A stretch of DNA of 64,000 nucleotides, from NCBI GenBank assembly GCA_902799955.1, contig CADCCQ010000027.1, positions 22,813 through 86,812 on the forward strand, written 5' to 3'. Position numbers and translations under genes: made by a program. Below the pieces are notes generated by a model. The model was given only the letters and a program-made list of their open reading frames with translations, was not told where the DNA came from and did no database searches. This document shows, one piece after another, positions 8,526 through 16,218 of this stretch; position 1 is the first letter of the stretch, and each line of letters begins with the position of its first letter. The DNA comes from an uncultured bacterium. Its GTDB lineage: Bacteria > Verrucomicrobiota > Kiritimatiellia > RFP12 > UBA1067.

Positions 8526-10334
8526 TTACTGTTTGGCGTTCAGACTCCAGGTCTTGCCGGGGGAGAGGAAGAAAAAACCGGGGATGCCGGCGACGTCGAG
8601 GCTGGCGTCCTCGAAATGCCCCTTGGTGGGTTTTTGCATCGTCACCTTCCATAGGCCGGACTGCGGGTTGCCGCTTACGACGGCGCGTTCCCAGATGGAG
8701 ATGTTGTCGCTGTCCCATCTGCAGATGCCCTGCGGATCTGTGAGAGTGACACGCACGCGCTCCTCGCCTGCACCAGATGCGTAAAGCGCGAACTTCTCCG
8801 TCTTCGGCGGCACAGAGAGCCATAACGAACCGACGCTGTAGATGAAGCCCTGCGCGTGCGCGGTCGCGTCGATTGCCACCGGGGCGTCCGCCTCCGCAAG
8901 CCAGAACGCGACGCGGCCAACATCTACGGACATCCGGTAGAAGCCCGGCGCGGGGGCGTTGAACGAGAACGCCGTTTCGTCAAAGCCCGGAAGAGGGATT
9001 TTCGCGATCTTCCTCCCCTGCGAGTCTGTGACGACGATTGGCTTGGCGCCGGGCTCGTAGCGCCCGACTCGCATCTGGCGGCCCTTGAAGCGGAGCGTGC
9101 GCGCTGCGTTCGCGTACACGATGTAGGTGGCGGTGTTGCGCACGTTGAGCGGCGAGAGACGGACGGGTTTTCCGGGCGCGTCGTCGAACACCTCTGCGCC
9201 CGCTAGGTCTGGGGCGGCGACGTGCGGGATGGGCGGCGTGGCGTCCGCCGACAGCGGCAGGTGTATCTTTCGCCAGGCCGCGTCCATCGGCGTGACGACT
9301 TCCTCGCCGACGGCGTTCGTGCTGACGATGCGGCAGTTGTCGATGGAGACAAAAGTCGCGGAGTAGGGGTTTTCGCGGATGTTGATGGCGTGGCCGGATT
9401 CCGGATTGTCGAACGAGCAGTTGGAGAGGGCGAGCGTGGCGCGCACGCTGCGTCCGCGCCGGCTGTCCGTGGCGAAGAAGAACGCGCTGCGGTTGCCCAA
9501 TGCAGTGCAGTTCTCGAAGCGGAGGTCGATGGGCTCGCTCGAGGCGTTGAGCTGTCCGGCCCAGGTGGCGTAGCCGGCGCCCTGGTTGCGGATGGCGCGG
9601 CAGTTGCGCATCACGCAGTTCTTCAGCACCTCGGAGGGGTGGTTGGGCTCGAAGTCGATGCCTGCCGCCGGAGGCGTTCCGAACGTCCCGCGCATGACGG
9701 TGTTCTCGATGAGCAGGTTTTCGGCGGAGATCACGCTGATGCCCTGTCGGTGGTTGCGGTCGCAGAGGACGTCGCGGATCGTCACGTTCACGTTGCGGTG
9801 CGGCGCACCGTGGCAGCCGAGGTAGATGCCGTCGCCGCCGGAGTCCGCGAGCGTGAGGCCCTCGACGAGCACGTTGCGGCAGCTGCGGATGCAGAGGGCG
9901 TGTCGCCATTCGGACTTCTCGTAGGGCGGCTTCATGTAGTCCTCGTGCCTCATTCGCAGCGTCGCGCCGTAGCCCACGATGTGGATGTTAGTGCAGCCGG
10001 CGAAGGTGAGAAGGCACGCGCCCTTCGGACGGAACTCGCCGGGCTTCGCCTGTATCTCGACGCCGGGCTCGAGGACGAGCTCCAGGTTCGACGCGCCCTT
10101 GAGCGGGGTGACGACCCAGGGCGAGGGCATCTTGTCGACTACGAGCCGCGCGACGCCGGACGTTAGCGCGGCCTGAAGCTGCGCGGTGGAGTCGGCGGGG
10201 TCGAAGCCCCACCACGAGGCGCGCGCCTCGGTGCAAGTTCCTGCGCGGACCTGCGCCACGAGGTCGGGACGTTCACCGGCTGATGCCGCCAACGCGCCTG
10301 CGATGGCGCACAGTTGAATGACGAGTCTTTTCAT
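8526..10334 (-). CDS. Secreted right-handed parallel beta-helix protein
   Basis: The 602-residue product starts with MKRLVIQLCAIAGALAASAG, a clear signal peptide. The start was placed there because a promoter with -10 AGAATA (complement TATTCT) ends 9 nt before this ATG. Residues of about 30-330 are parallel beta-helix repeats in the style of pectate lyase and glycosyl hydrolase family 28 folds. They are rich in N-x-x-I/V steps such as 'LVIENT' and 'NVTIRDVLCDRN', and a D-G-I-Y-L-G turn is present. The C-terminal third looks like beta-sandwich domains. I see no decisive catalytic triad, so polysaccharide lyase or hydrolase activity is only inferred. It precedes the twin-metzincin gene, perhaps in one transcript. 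Confidence 0.75.
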   Translation of the reverse strand: MKRLVIQLCAIAGALAASAGERPDLVAQVRAGTCTEARASWWGFDPADSTAQLQAALTSGVARLVVDKMPSPWVVTPLKGASNLELVLEPGVEIQAKPGEFRPKGACLLTFAGCTNIHIVGYGATLRMRHEDYMKPPYEKSEWRHALCIRSCRNVLVEGLTLADSGGDGIYLGCHGAPHRNVNVTIRDVLCDRNHRQGISVISAENLLIENTVMRGTFGTPPAAGIDFEPNHPSEVLKNCVMRNCRAIRNQGAGYATWAGQLNASSEPIDLRFENCTALGNRSAFFFATDSRRGRSVRATLALSNCSFDNPESGHAINIRENPYSATFVSIDNCRIVSTNAVGEEVVTPMDAAWRKIHLPLSADATPPIPHVAAPDLAGAEVFDDAPGKPVRLSPLNVRNTATYIVYANAARTLRFKGRQMRVGRYEPGAKPIVVTDSQGRKIAKIPLPGFDETAFSFNAPAPGFYRMSVDVGRVAFWLAEADAPVAIDATAHAQGFIYSVGSLWLSVPPKTEKFALYASGAGEERVRVTLTDPQGICRWDSDNISIWERAVVSGNPQSGLWKVTMQKPTKGHFEDASLDVAGIPGFFFLSPGKTWSLNAKQ

Positions 10335-10343
10335 GATGCATAC

Positions 10344-10372
10344 AGAATAGCACATTGGATTCGACAAGGCAA
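10344..10372 (-). promoter_or_regulatory. Minus-strand promoter of the beta-helix gene
   Basis: Read on the minus strand: TTGCCT (10372-10367), 17 bases, then TATTCT (10349-10344). The start codon at 10334 is only 9 nt from the -10 box, so the predicted transcript would start within a few bases of the ATG. Confidence 0.6.
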
Positions 10373-10516
10373 GGAATTATTGCTTTTTCTTCACGCACGT
10401 CTGGGCCTAATTGTGGTGCAATGCTCGCAAGTGCGCGTCCTGACGAAGGGGGGCGCATCTGTATAATTCATCACCACATCCTCTAATGATGGGAAACAAC
10501 TTGTCTGAAACAACTT

Positions 10517-10572
10517 CCCTTTGCGGCGGGCAACCGCCCGCCGATTCAAGAACGCCGCGTAGTTACGCGGCG
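10517..10572. repeat. REP-like element: CCCTTTGCGG plus two perfect hairpins
   Basis: CCCTTTGCGG is followed by the hairpin GGCGGGC-AACC-GCCCGCC (10525-10542) and the hairpin CGCCGCGTA-GT-TACGCGGCG (10553-10572). A relative with the same lead-in occurs at 41404-41446. Confidence 0.6.
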
Positions 10573-10587
10573 GATGAAAATGCAGAT

Positions 10588-10676
10588 GCGTCCTGACGAA
10601 GAGGGATGGTCCACGGAAGCCGTGACAACACGATTTTGTTGTGGTAAAATATTCGTAGGTGCGCGTCATGACGAAG
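10588..10676 (+). promoter_or_regulatory. Repeated 63-bp promoter element and rph promoter
   Basis: Positions 10588-10650 align without gaps to 28918-28980, with about 49 of 63 bases identical. Both end in a TTTTGTTGTGGTA-A/T-AAT -10 region and begin GCGT-C/T-CTGACGAAGAGG. Here the -35 is GTGACA (10622-10627) and the -10 is TAAAAT (10645-10650), 17 bases apart. Inside the copy CACGG-AAG-CCGTG can form a small hairpin. Confidence 0.6.
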
Positions 10677-10742
10677 ATGCAAGATGCATGGGAGTTGAGG
10701 CGGCAATCATTTGCGTCGCGGGAGACTGCAGGAGAAACTAAG

Positions 10743-11453
10743 ATGAGCAAACAGGCAAAACGCAAAAGCGACCAGCTGCGTCCGATTGAGTTCGTGCGCA
10801 GCTTCACGAAGCACGCGGCGGGAAGCGTGCTTGTGAAATGGGGCGACACGTGGGTCCTCTGCACGGCGAGCGTGGAGGACAAGGTGCCGCCGTTCCTGAA
10901 GGACACCGGCCGGGGCTGGGTGACGGCGGAGTATTCGATGCTTCCGTCGTCGACGGGCGGCGGACGCAAGGAGCGCGACATCAAGAAGCTGCGGCTTGAC
11001 GCCCGCTCGACGGAGATCCAGCGGCTGATCGGGCGCTCGCTCCGCGCGGCGGTCGACATGTCGAAGCTCGGCGAACGCCAGATCACGGTCGACTGCGACG
11101 TTCTGCAGGCGGACGGCGGGACGCGGTGCGCGTCGATAACGGGCGGCATGGTCGCGCTCGAGGACGCGATTGCGAAGCTCGTGGCCGACGGGACTCTCGC
11201 CGAGAGCCCGATCGTCCATCGCGTCGCGGCGGTTTCCGTCGGCGTGTGCGACGGCGTCCCGACGCTCGACCTCGACTATGCGCACGACTCGACGGCGGAG
11301 GTCGACCTGAACGTCGTGATGACCGACGACGGACGCTACGTCGAGCTCCAGGGCACGGCGGAACACAAGCCGTTCACGGAGGAGTCGCTGGACGCCCTGC
11401 GCGCGCTTGCCCGCAAGGGCCTCAAGAGGATATTCAGGGCAATGGGGAAGTGA
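10743..11453 (+). CDS. rph: Ribonuclease PH
   Basis: The 236-residue product matches RNase PH, which trims the 3' ends of tRNA precursors by phosphorolysis. Recognisable blocks are the N-terminal SDQLRPIEF, then [19 protein letters not shown], the phosphate-binding region around [25 protein letters not shown] (read in parts), and [13 protein letters not shown]. The length is normal for the family (about 240). The ATG at 10743 was chosen because AGGAG sits 8 nt upstream and the protein then starts where other RNase PH proteins do. A GTG at 10659, 8 nt after the -10 box, would add 28 residues unlike any family N-terminus. Confidence 0.93.
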   Translation: MSKQAKRKSDQLRPIEFVRSFTKHAAGSVLVKWGDTWVLCTASVEDKVPPFLKDTGRGWVTAEYSMLPSSTGGGRKERDIKKLRLDARSTEIQRLIGRSLRAAVDMSKLGERQITVDCDVLQADGGTRCASITGGMVALEDAIAKLVADGTLAESPIVHRVAAVSVGVCDGVPTLDLDYAHDSTAEVDLNVVMTDDGRYVELQGTAEHKPFTEESLDALRALARKGLKRIFRAMGK

Positions 11454-11529
11454 CGTCGGAAAGGGCGGGCACGCAGGGAGGAAGGCGGACGTCCGAGAAG
11501 TGGCCAAGCCAACAGGAGGGACGGCGAAA

Positions 11530-14136
11530 ATGAAGTGCATTGTGCTTTGCGGGATTGCGTGCGCGGCGATCGCGGCCGGCGCGGCGACGGTGACGGAGAC
11601 GACGCTGGAGATGCCGACGTATCCGTTTTCCGACCCGGACCCCGTGCCGGCGACGTCCGTCTCGCGCTATCCGTACTTCTTCTTCCACGGGACGAGCGCG
11701 AAGAGCGCGCCGCGGAAATGGAAGGCCGTGGTCCTCGAGAGCGACAGGATGAAGGTGACTATACTCCCCGAGATCGGGGGGAAGATATGGGGCGCGGTCG
11801 ACAAGGTGACCGGGCGCGAGTTCATCTACTTCAACCACGCCGTCAAGTTCCGGAACATCGCGCAGCGCGGCCCGTGGTGCTCCGGGGGAATAGAGCTGAA
11901 CTTCGGAATATACGGCCATTCGCCCTCGACGGCCACGCCCGTATCGTACGCCTTCTATGTGCACACCAACGGGGACGGCGCCGTCAGCTGCTTCCTCTCC
12001 GACACGGAGCTCGTCTGCCGCACGACGTGGCAGGTGGAGGTGCGCCTCGAGGACGGCAAGGACTACTTCACCACGCGCACGACGTGGTTCAACGGCTCCG
12101 GCTTCTTCACTCCGTTCTACCACTGGATGAACGCCGGATACTCCGTGCGCGGCAATCCGGAGTTCTTCTTCCCAGGCGCGTCGTACATAGGCCACGCCGG
12201 CGACTCGCACGCCTGGCCTGTTGACGAGAAGGGGCGCAACCTCGCCAGGTACGCGGAGAACGCCTTCGGGCGCAACAAGTCGTACCATGTCCTTGACGGC
12301 GACAGTAGTTTCTATGGGATCTGGTGGCCGGAGGCGGGCGTCGGCTCGTACCACGAAACGCCAGTCGGGCAGAAGTACGGGCGCAAGATATGGCTGTGGG
12401 CGCTCTCCCGCGAGGGCGGCATCTGGGAGGACCTGCTCACAGACAGCGACGGGCAGTACGCCGAGCTCCAGAGCGGGCTCTTCTTCAACCAGCCCGCCGA
12501 CACGCTGAAGACGCCGTTCAAACACACCGCGTTCGCGCCCGGCGCGACGGAGACGTTCGAGGAGAAATGGGGCGTCGCGCGCAGCCGCGCCGAGCTTGAG
12601 AGCCGCATGAACCCGACGAACTTCGTCAGGCGTCCGCAGACGATGCCGGCGGATTTCGACTGGACGAGCGCGTACGGACTCTACCTGAAGGGCCGGCAGT
12701 TCATCCGCCGCCGCATGGACCGCGACGGGGAGAAGGCGCTCAAGGAGTGCCTCGCGAAGGAGCCGTACTACGTACCCGCCCTTGAAGAGCTGGCGTCCCT
12801 TTTGGTGAGGCGCGGCAAGTATGCCGAGGCGCACGACTTCGCGCAGAGGGCGCTCGCCGTAGACACCTACGCGCCGGGGGCGAACTACGCGGACGGTCAG
12901 GCGTTCTTCGCGGAGGGGGACATGCGCTCGGCGAAGGAGCGGCTCGGGATGGCCGCGCGCTCGCCGGAGCTTCGGTCCGCCGCGCTCGTCCTCGTCGCGA
13001 AGGCGGAGCTGCGCGAGGGGAACTGGGATGCTGCTGCCGATCTCGCCGGGAGGGCGTTCGGCGCGAACGCGGGCAACCTCGACGCCAGGCTCGTCTGGGT
13101 GGTCGCCGCGCGCAAGAAGGGCGGGCGTGCAAATTCCGCCGTGTTCTCGGCGAAGTGGATACTCGACAACGTCCCCTTGTTCCACGCGGCACGCTACGAG
13201 CTGAACCTCGCGGACCCGAAGTCGGAGCCGATGGAGAAGTACGTGCGCTGCGAGTTGCCGCAGGAGGTCTACCTGGAAATCGGCACGTGGTACGAGGATG
13301 CGGGGCTGCTTGAGGATGCGGTTGCGCTCTTCCGCAGGGCGTCCGCCGCGACTCCGGTCGGCGGCATACGCCTGGCGTTCGCCCTCCACCGCGCCGGTGA
13401 CGCCGGCGCGGCGAAGGAGGCGCTTGACGCGGCGGCGGCGATGCCGGTTGCGTTCGCGATGCCGTTCCGGCGCGAGTCCCTGCCGGCCCTGCGCTGGGCG
13501 GCGCAGACGCGCCCGGAGTGGAAGTTCAAGTATCTTTACGCGGTATGCCTCGCGGCAAACGCCTGGGACGCCGAGGCGGACGCGCTTCTCGCCGCCTGCG
13601 GCGACGACCCCGACGACGTTGTCTTCTACCTCTACCGGGCGTCCAGGGAGAAGGGAACCGCGCGTCTGCGGGACCTCCGCCTCGCCGTGAAGCACGACGG
13701 AGGCGCCTCTTGGCGGCCTGGATACGCGCTGTACCGCCATTTCGCCGAGGCGGCGGACTGGGAGGGTGCGCTGAGGGAGATCGAGCCGTATGTCGCGAGG
13801 TTCCCGGACGCCAATCTCGTGAAGATTGCGTATGCGAACGCGCTTGCGAGGAGCGGACGCCACGAAAAGGCAGTCACGTACCTCAAGGGAATCACGATTC
13901 TGCCGTCGGAGAACGGGGACGACGCGCTTGCCGCGTGGGTGTACGCCTGGCGGGGCATTGCGCTTGACGCTCTGGCATGCGGGAACAAGGCGGTGGCGAA
14001 GAAGGCGGTGGAGAAGGCGCTTTCCTTCCCGGAGAACCTCGGGCGGGGCAAGCCCTACGATCCTCCCGGGCGCGGCACGCCTGAAAAGCCAGGCCTTCTC
14101 GCCGACTGGCCCGACTCTCTGATGGAGCTTTTGTGA
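11530..14136 (+). CDS. Secreted DUF5107 domain protein with C-terminal TPR repeats
   Basis: The 868-residue product starts at ATG 11530, 10 nt after AGGAGG (11514-11519), and has a short signal peptide (MKCIVLCGIACAAIAAGAAT). Residues 30-380 match my memory of DUF5107: 'PEIGGKIWGAVDKVTGREF', 'GPWCSGGIELNFGIYGHSP', and a later W-T-K-like segment. That galactose-mutarotase-like beta-sandwich family is common in carbohydrate-degrading bacteria. The rest is alpha-helical with TPR-type A/L/Y spacing (for instance 'EKALKECLAKEPYYVPALEELA'). Known relatives sit near sugar-utilisation genes, so a carbohydrate-linked role is inferred. The gene follows rph closely and may be read through from it. Its stop runs straight into the octamer array. 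Confidence 0.75.
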   Translation: MKCIVLCGIACAAIAAGAATVTETTLEMPTYPFSDPDPVPATSVSRYPYFFFHGTSAKSAPRKWKAVVLESDRMKVTILPEIGGKIWGAVDKVTGREFIYFNHAVKFRNIAQRGPWCSGGIELNFGIYGHSPSTATPVSYAFYVHTNGDGAVSCFLSDTELVCRTTWQVEVRLEDGKDYFTTRTTWFNGSGFFTPFYHWMNAGYSVRGNPEFFFPGASYIGHAGDSHAWPVDEKGRNLARYAENAFGRNKSYHVLDGDSSFYGIWWPEAGVGSYHETPVGQKYGRKIWLWALSREGGIWEDLLTDSDGQYAELQSGLFFNQPADTLKTPFKHTAFAPGATETFEEKWGVARSRAELESRMNPTNFVRRPQTMPADFDWTSAYGLYLKGRQFIRRRMDRDGEKALKECLAKEPYYVPALEELASLLVRRGKYAEAHDFAQRALAVDTYAPGANYADGQAFFAEGDMRSAKERLGMAARSPELRSAALVLVAKAELREGNWDAAADLAGRAFGANAGNLDARLVWVVAARKKGGRANSAVFSAKWILDNVPLFHAARYELNLADPKSEPMEKYVRCELPQEVYLEIGTWYEDAGLLEDAVALFRRASAATPVGGIRLAFALHRAGDAGAAKEALDAAAAMPVAFAMPFRRESLPALRWAAQTRPEWKFKYLYAVCLAANAWDAEADALLAACGDDPDDVVFYLYRASREKGTARLRDLRLAVKHDGGASWRPGYALYRHFAEAADWEGALREIEPYVARFPDANLVKIAYANALARSGRHEKAVTYLKGITILPSENGDDALAAWVYAWRGIALDALACGNKAVAKKAVEKALSFPENLGRGKPYDPPGRGTPEKPGLLADWPDSLMELL

Positions 14137-14140
14137 TTGT

Positions 14141-14196
14141 GGAATTATGGAATTGTGGAATTGCGGAATTATGGAATTACGGAATTTAGGGAATGA
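14141..14196. repeat. GGAATTNN octamer tandem array
   Basis: Seven consecutive 8-bp units read ggaattat, ggaattgt, ggaattgc, ggaattat, ggaattac, ggaattta, gggaatga. The array begins five bases after the TGA of the DUF5107 gene. The same octamer in reverse complement (attccaca, attccata) builds arrays at 40505-40552, 40601-40648 and 41290-41353. Confidence 0.9.
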
Positions 14197-14220
14197 TCAA
14201 CTTTCAACTTAGCGGCAAGC

Positions 14221-14475
14221 CTAGAATTCTAGGAACCTAGTAGCCTAGAAATCTAGAATTCTAGTAATCTAGCGACTTAGTAACATAACGATCTAGTGAT
14301 CTAGAAAGCTAGAAATCTAGAATTCTAGTAGCCTAGTAACCTAGCAACCCTAGCAACTCTAGACAACCTAGCAAATCTAGCAACTCAAGTGACTCTAGCA
14401 ACCCTAGCCAATCTAGTCAACCTAGAAACCTAGAAACCTAGAAGCCTAGAATTCTAGAAACCTAGAAAAGTCTAA
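14221..14475. repeat. CTAGNNNN octamer array (27 CTAG sites in about 250 bp)
   Basis: The first half is strictly 8-bp periodic (ctagaatt, ctaggaac, ctagtagc, ctagaaat, ctagaatt, ctagtaat, ctagcgac and so on). The second half drifts to 8-10 bp spacing, with ctagcaac and ctagaaac as commonest units. I count 27 CTAG tetramers. Units differ mainly in the last four bases, and a few have lost the CTAG core (ttagtaac, ataacgat, caagtgact). It is not a CRISPR array, since there are no long repeats or unique spacers. Confidence 0.9.
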
Positions 14476-14529
14476 GGCCAGGAGCCAAAAGCCGAAAACA
14501 CAAGATTTTGCGATTTGTCATTTTTCCAC

Positions 14530-14558
14530 TAGCAATGCATACATATATATGGTATAAT
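14530..14558 (+). promoter_or_regulatory. Extended -10 promoter giving a leaderless start for the SurA-like gene
   Basis: TATAAT at 14553-14558 is preceded by TGG. A weak -35 (TAGCAA, 14530-14535) sits 17 bases upstream. The ATG at 14567 is only 8 nt beyond the -10 box, so transcription should start at or within 2 nt of the start codon. No Shine-Dalgarno sequence can fit. Confidence 0.6.
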
Positions 14559-14566
14559 ACTCAACT

Positions 14567-16126
14567 ATGACTGAAAAGACTAGACACATCACAAAGAGCG
14601 TATGTGTCGCCACACTGCTGGCGTCACTTGCACTGCTTTTCCCCGGATGCCCCGGATGCCGCGACAAGGACGACAACCAGACAGGGGAGGATGAGGAAGA
14701 GGTTGTCATCACCCCCAGGCGAACTCCAAAGAACGTCGACGAGCGCAATTTCTCCCCGCTTTCACCGCGGTTCAAGCCTTCTGACGCGATTATCCGCGTC
14801 AACGGGCGCGACATAACAAAAGCTGAATACGACCTTTTCTGTAACCTCCAGGGCCAGATATACTGCCTTAAGCGTAGCTATCCCCTGAAGGGGAAGCGCA
14901 ACAAGGAGCTAGACCGCTATCTCAAGAACCTCGCGACTAAGGCAATTCAGGCGCTCGTGCGGCGCGAGCAGATGCGTCAGGCGGCGGAGAAGGCGGGCGT
15001 TACGGCGTCGGAGGAGAACATCAAGCGGGTCAAAAGGGATTTCATGATGTCTATCGGGCGTCCAAAGGAAACCTTCGAGTCCGTCGTGAAGCGACTTGGT
15101 CCGAAGTTCGGCCCTGCGCTCGAGGCGTCGATTTTGTCGGACGCCCGGGACGTGACGTATCTTGAGAAGTGGTCTCCCACCAACCTGACTGTCGTCACTC
15201 AGGAGGAGATAGACAAACAGAAGGCGTTCAACATCGAGTTCAACAAGCAGATAGCCGAGATGAACGCCGCCAGCCACCGCAAGGCCGAGGAGGCGCGCAA
15301 GGAGATCATCGAGAAGAACCGTCTCTTCAAGGACGTGGCGAAGGAGCGCGCGGAGCTGTTCCCGGAGCAGGGTGAGCACTGGGATGTCGTGGAACTTGCC
15401 GAGCTGGAGGCGTCCGATCCGTTCGCGCAGTGGCTTGTCAAGGCTGAAGTCGGCGACATTTCGCAGCCGATTGACTTCGACGACGGTCTTGCAATCGTCG
15501 GGCTCGTCTCGAAGGTGAAGTCAGACAGCAGCATCCACCCCGGGGAGGAGGCCGACATGTACGAGGTGGTACGCGTTTTGTTCAAGGCGTACGTGCCGCG
15601 CGAAATGCTGGAGACGGACGAAGAGTGGCGCGAGGCCATACTTGAATACCGCAGGAACGAGGCGCGTCGGGCGCTTGGTGCGGAGCTGAGCGCCAATGTG
15701 CAGATAGAGTTCCCCAACGGCGAATCGATTTTCAACGTGAAGCCCAAGAAAAAGCCTGGCAAGGCCAAGCCCGCTCCTAATAATAAAAAGAAAGGTCCTG
15801 CGGGCAAGAAGCCGATGAAGCCGACGTCGAAAAACGCAAAGTCTGCGCCAAATGCGGCGGCGAAACCAGCTGCGGCGCCTGCGCCAGCTCCTGCGCCTGC
15901 GCCGAAATCTGTTGCGACTCCTTCACCTTCACCTTCACCTTCACCTGCGGCGAAGCCCGTTGCGGCACCCACTCCTAAACCTTCACCTTCACCTGCTCCT
16001 GCGGCGAAGCCCGCCCCTGCTGCGGCACCTGCGCCCGCTCCTGCGCCCGCCCCAAAGCCAGAGGTAGGGAAAATTTCCGAACCCAAACCTGTAGATTCCG
16101 CGGCGGCGCCGCGTTCTAGCAAGTAG
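14567..16126 (+). CDS. SurA/PrsA-like periplasmic chaperone with a Pro/Ala-rich tail
   Basis: The 519-residue protein has an N-terminal hydrophobic segment ending A-L-L-F-P-G-C, which may be a signal peptide with a lipobox-like cysteine. Residues of about 75-230 resemble the SurA N-terminal domain: 'DAIIRVNGRDITKAEYD' is the usual opening of such chaperones, followed by a helical core. A parvulin-type rotamase region may follow at about 260-340 ('EHWDVVELAELEASDPFAQWL', read in parts, then 'VGDISQPIDFDDGLAIVGLV'), though it lacks obvious catalytic residues. Residues from about 400 are a Lys-rich then Pro/Ala/Ser repeat tail (PAPAPAPAPK type), probably spanning the cell wall or periplasm. Inferred job: folding of the large exported proteins encoded next door. 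Confidence 0.7.
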   Translation: MTEKTRHITKSVCVATLLASLALLFPGCPGCRDKDDNQTGEDEEEVVITPRRTPKNVDERNFSPLSPRFKPSDAIIRVNGRDITKAEYDLFCNLQGQIYCLKRSYPLKGKRNKELDRYLKNLATKAIQALVRREQMRQAAEKAGVTASEENIKRVKRDFMMSIGRPKETFESVVKRLGPKFGPALEASILSDARDVTYLEKWSPTNLTVVTQEEIDKQKAFNIEFNKQIAEMNAASHRKAEEARKEIIEKNRLFKDVAKERAELFPEQGEHWDVVELAELEASDPFAQWLVKAEVGDISQPIDFDDGLAIVGLVSKVKSDSSIHPGEEADMYEVVRVLFKAYVPREMLETDEEWREAILEYRRNEARRALGAELSANVQIEFPNGESIFNVKPKKKPGKAKPAPNNKKKGPAGKKPMKPTSKNAKSAPNAAAKPAAAPAPAPAPAPKSVATPSPSPSPSPAAKPVAAPTPKPSPSPAPAAKPAPAAAPAPAPAPAPKPEVGKISEPKPVDSAAAPRSSK

Positions 16127-16218
16127 GGGGTCAGAAAGTAAAAAAAAGATGTAACCTAGGCAGAAGACAAGTGTAAACAGACTGAGACATGTACCAACCA
16201 AGAAGGAAAACTAAGAAC

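Larger units (their letters stand above)
10373..10742 (+). other. Repeat-rich regulatory intergenic region upstream of rph
   Basis: These 370 bases hold no convincing gene. They contain two related copies of a promoter-plus-leader sequence (about 10411-10449 and 10639-10676, each reading TTGTGG-x-A/G-x-AAT and then GTGCGCGTC-C/A-TGACGAAG). A third, partial copy is at 10588. A REP-like pair of hairpins lies at 10517-10572. The right end holds the rph promoter and its leader. Weak AT-rich -10-like boxes occur elsewhere, but no further gene is visible. Confidence 0.7.
14137..14566. other. 430-bp intergenic region made mostly of octamer repeats
   Basis: No gene is visible. The stretch consists of a GGAATT octamer array directly after the stop codon, a long CTAG octamer array, a short unique tract, and the promoter for the gene at 14567. 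Confidence 0.8.

Noticed and set aside
10659..10742. GTG at 10659 as leaderless start of rph
   Set aside because: It fits the -10 spacing, but the extra 28 residues do not match RNase PH. ATG 10743 has AGGAG and the expected N-terminus.
14221..14475. CTAG array considered as a CRISPR array
   Set aside because: Units are 8-10 bases with no 20-40 base repeats or spacers, and no cas genes are present.
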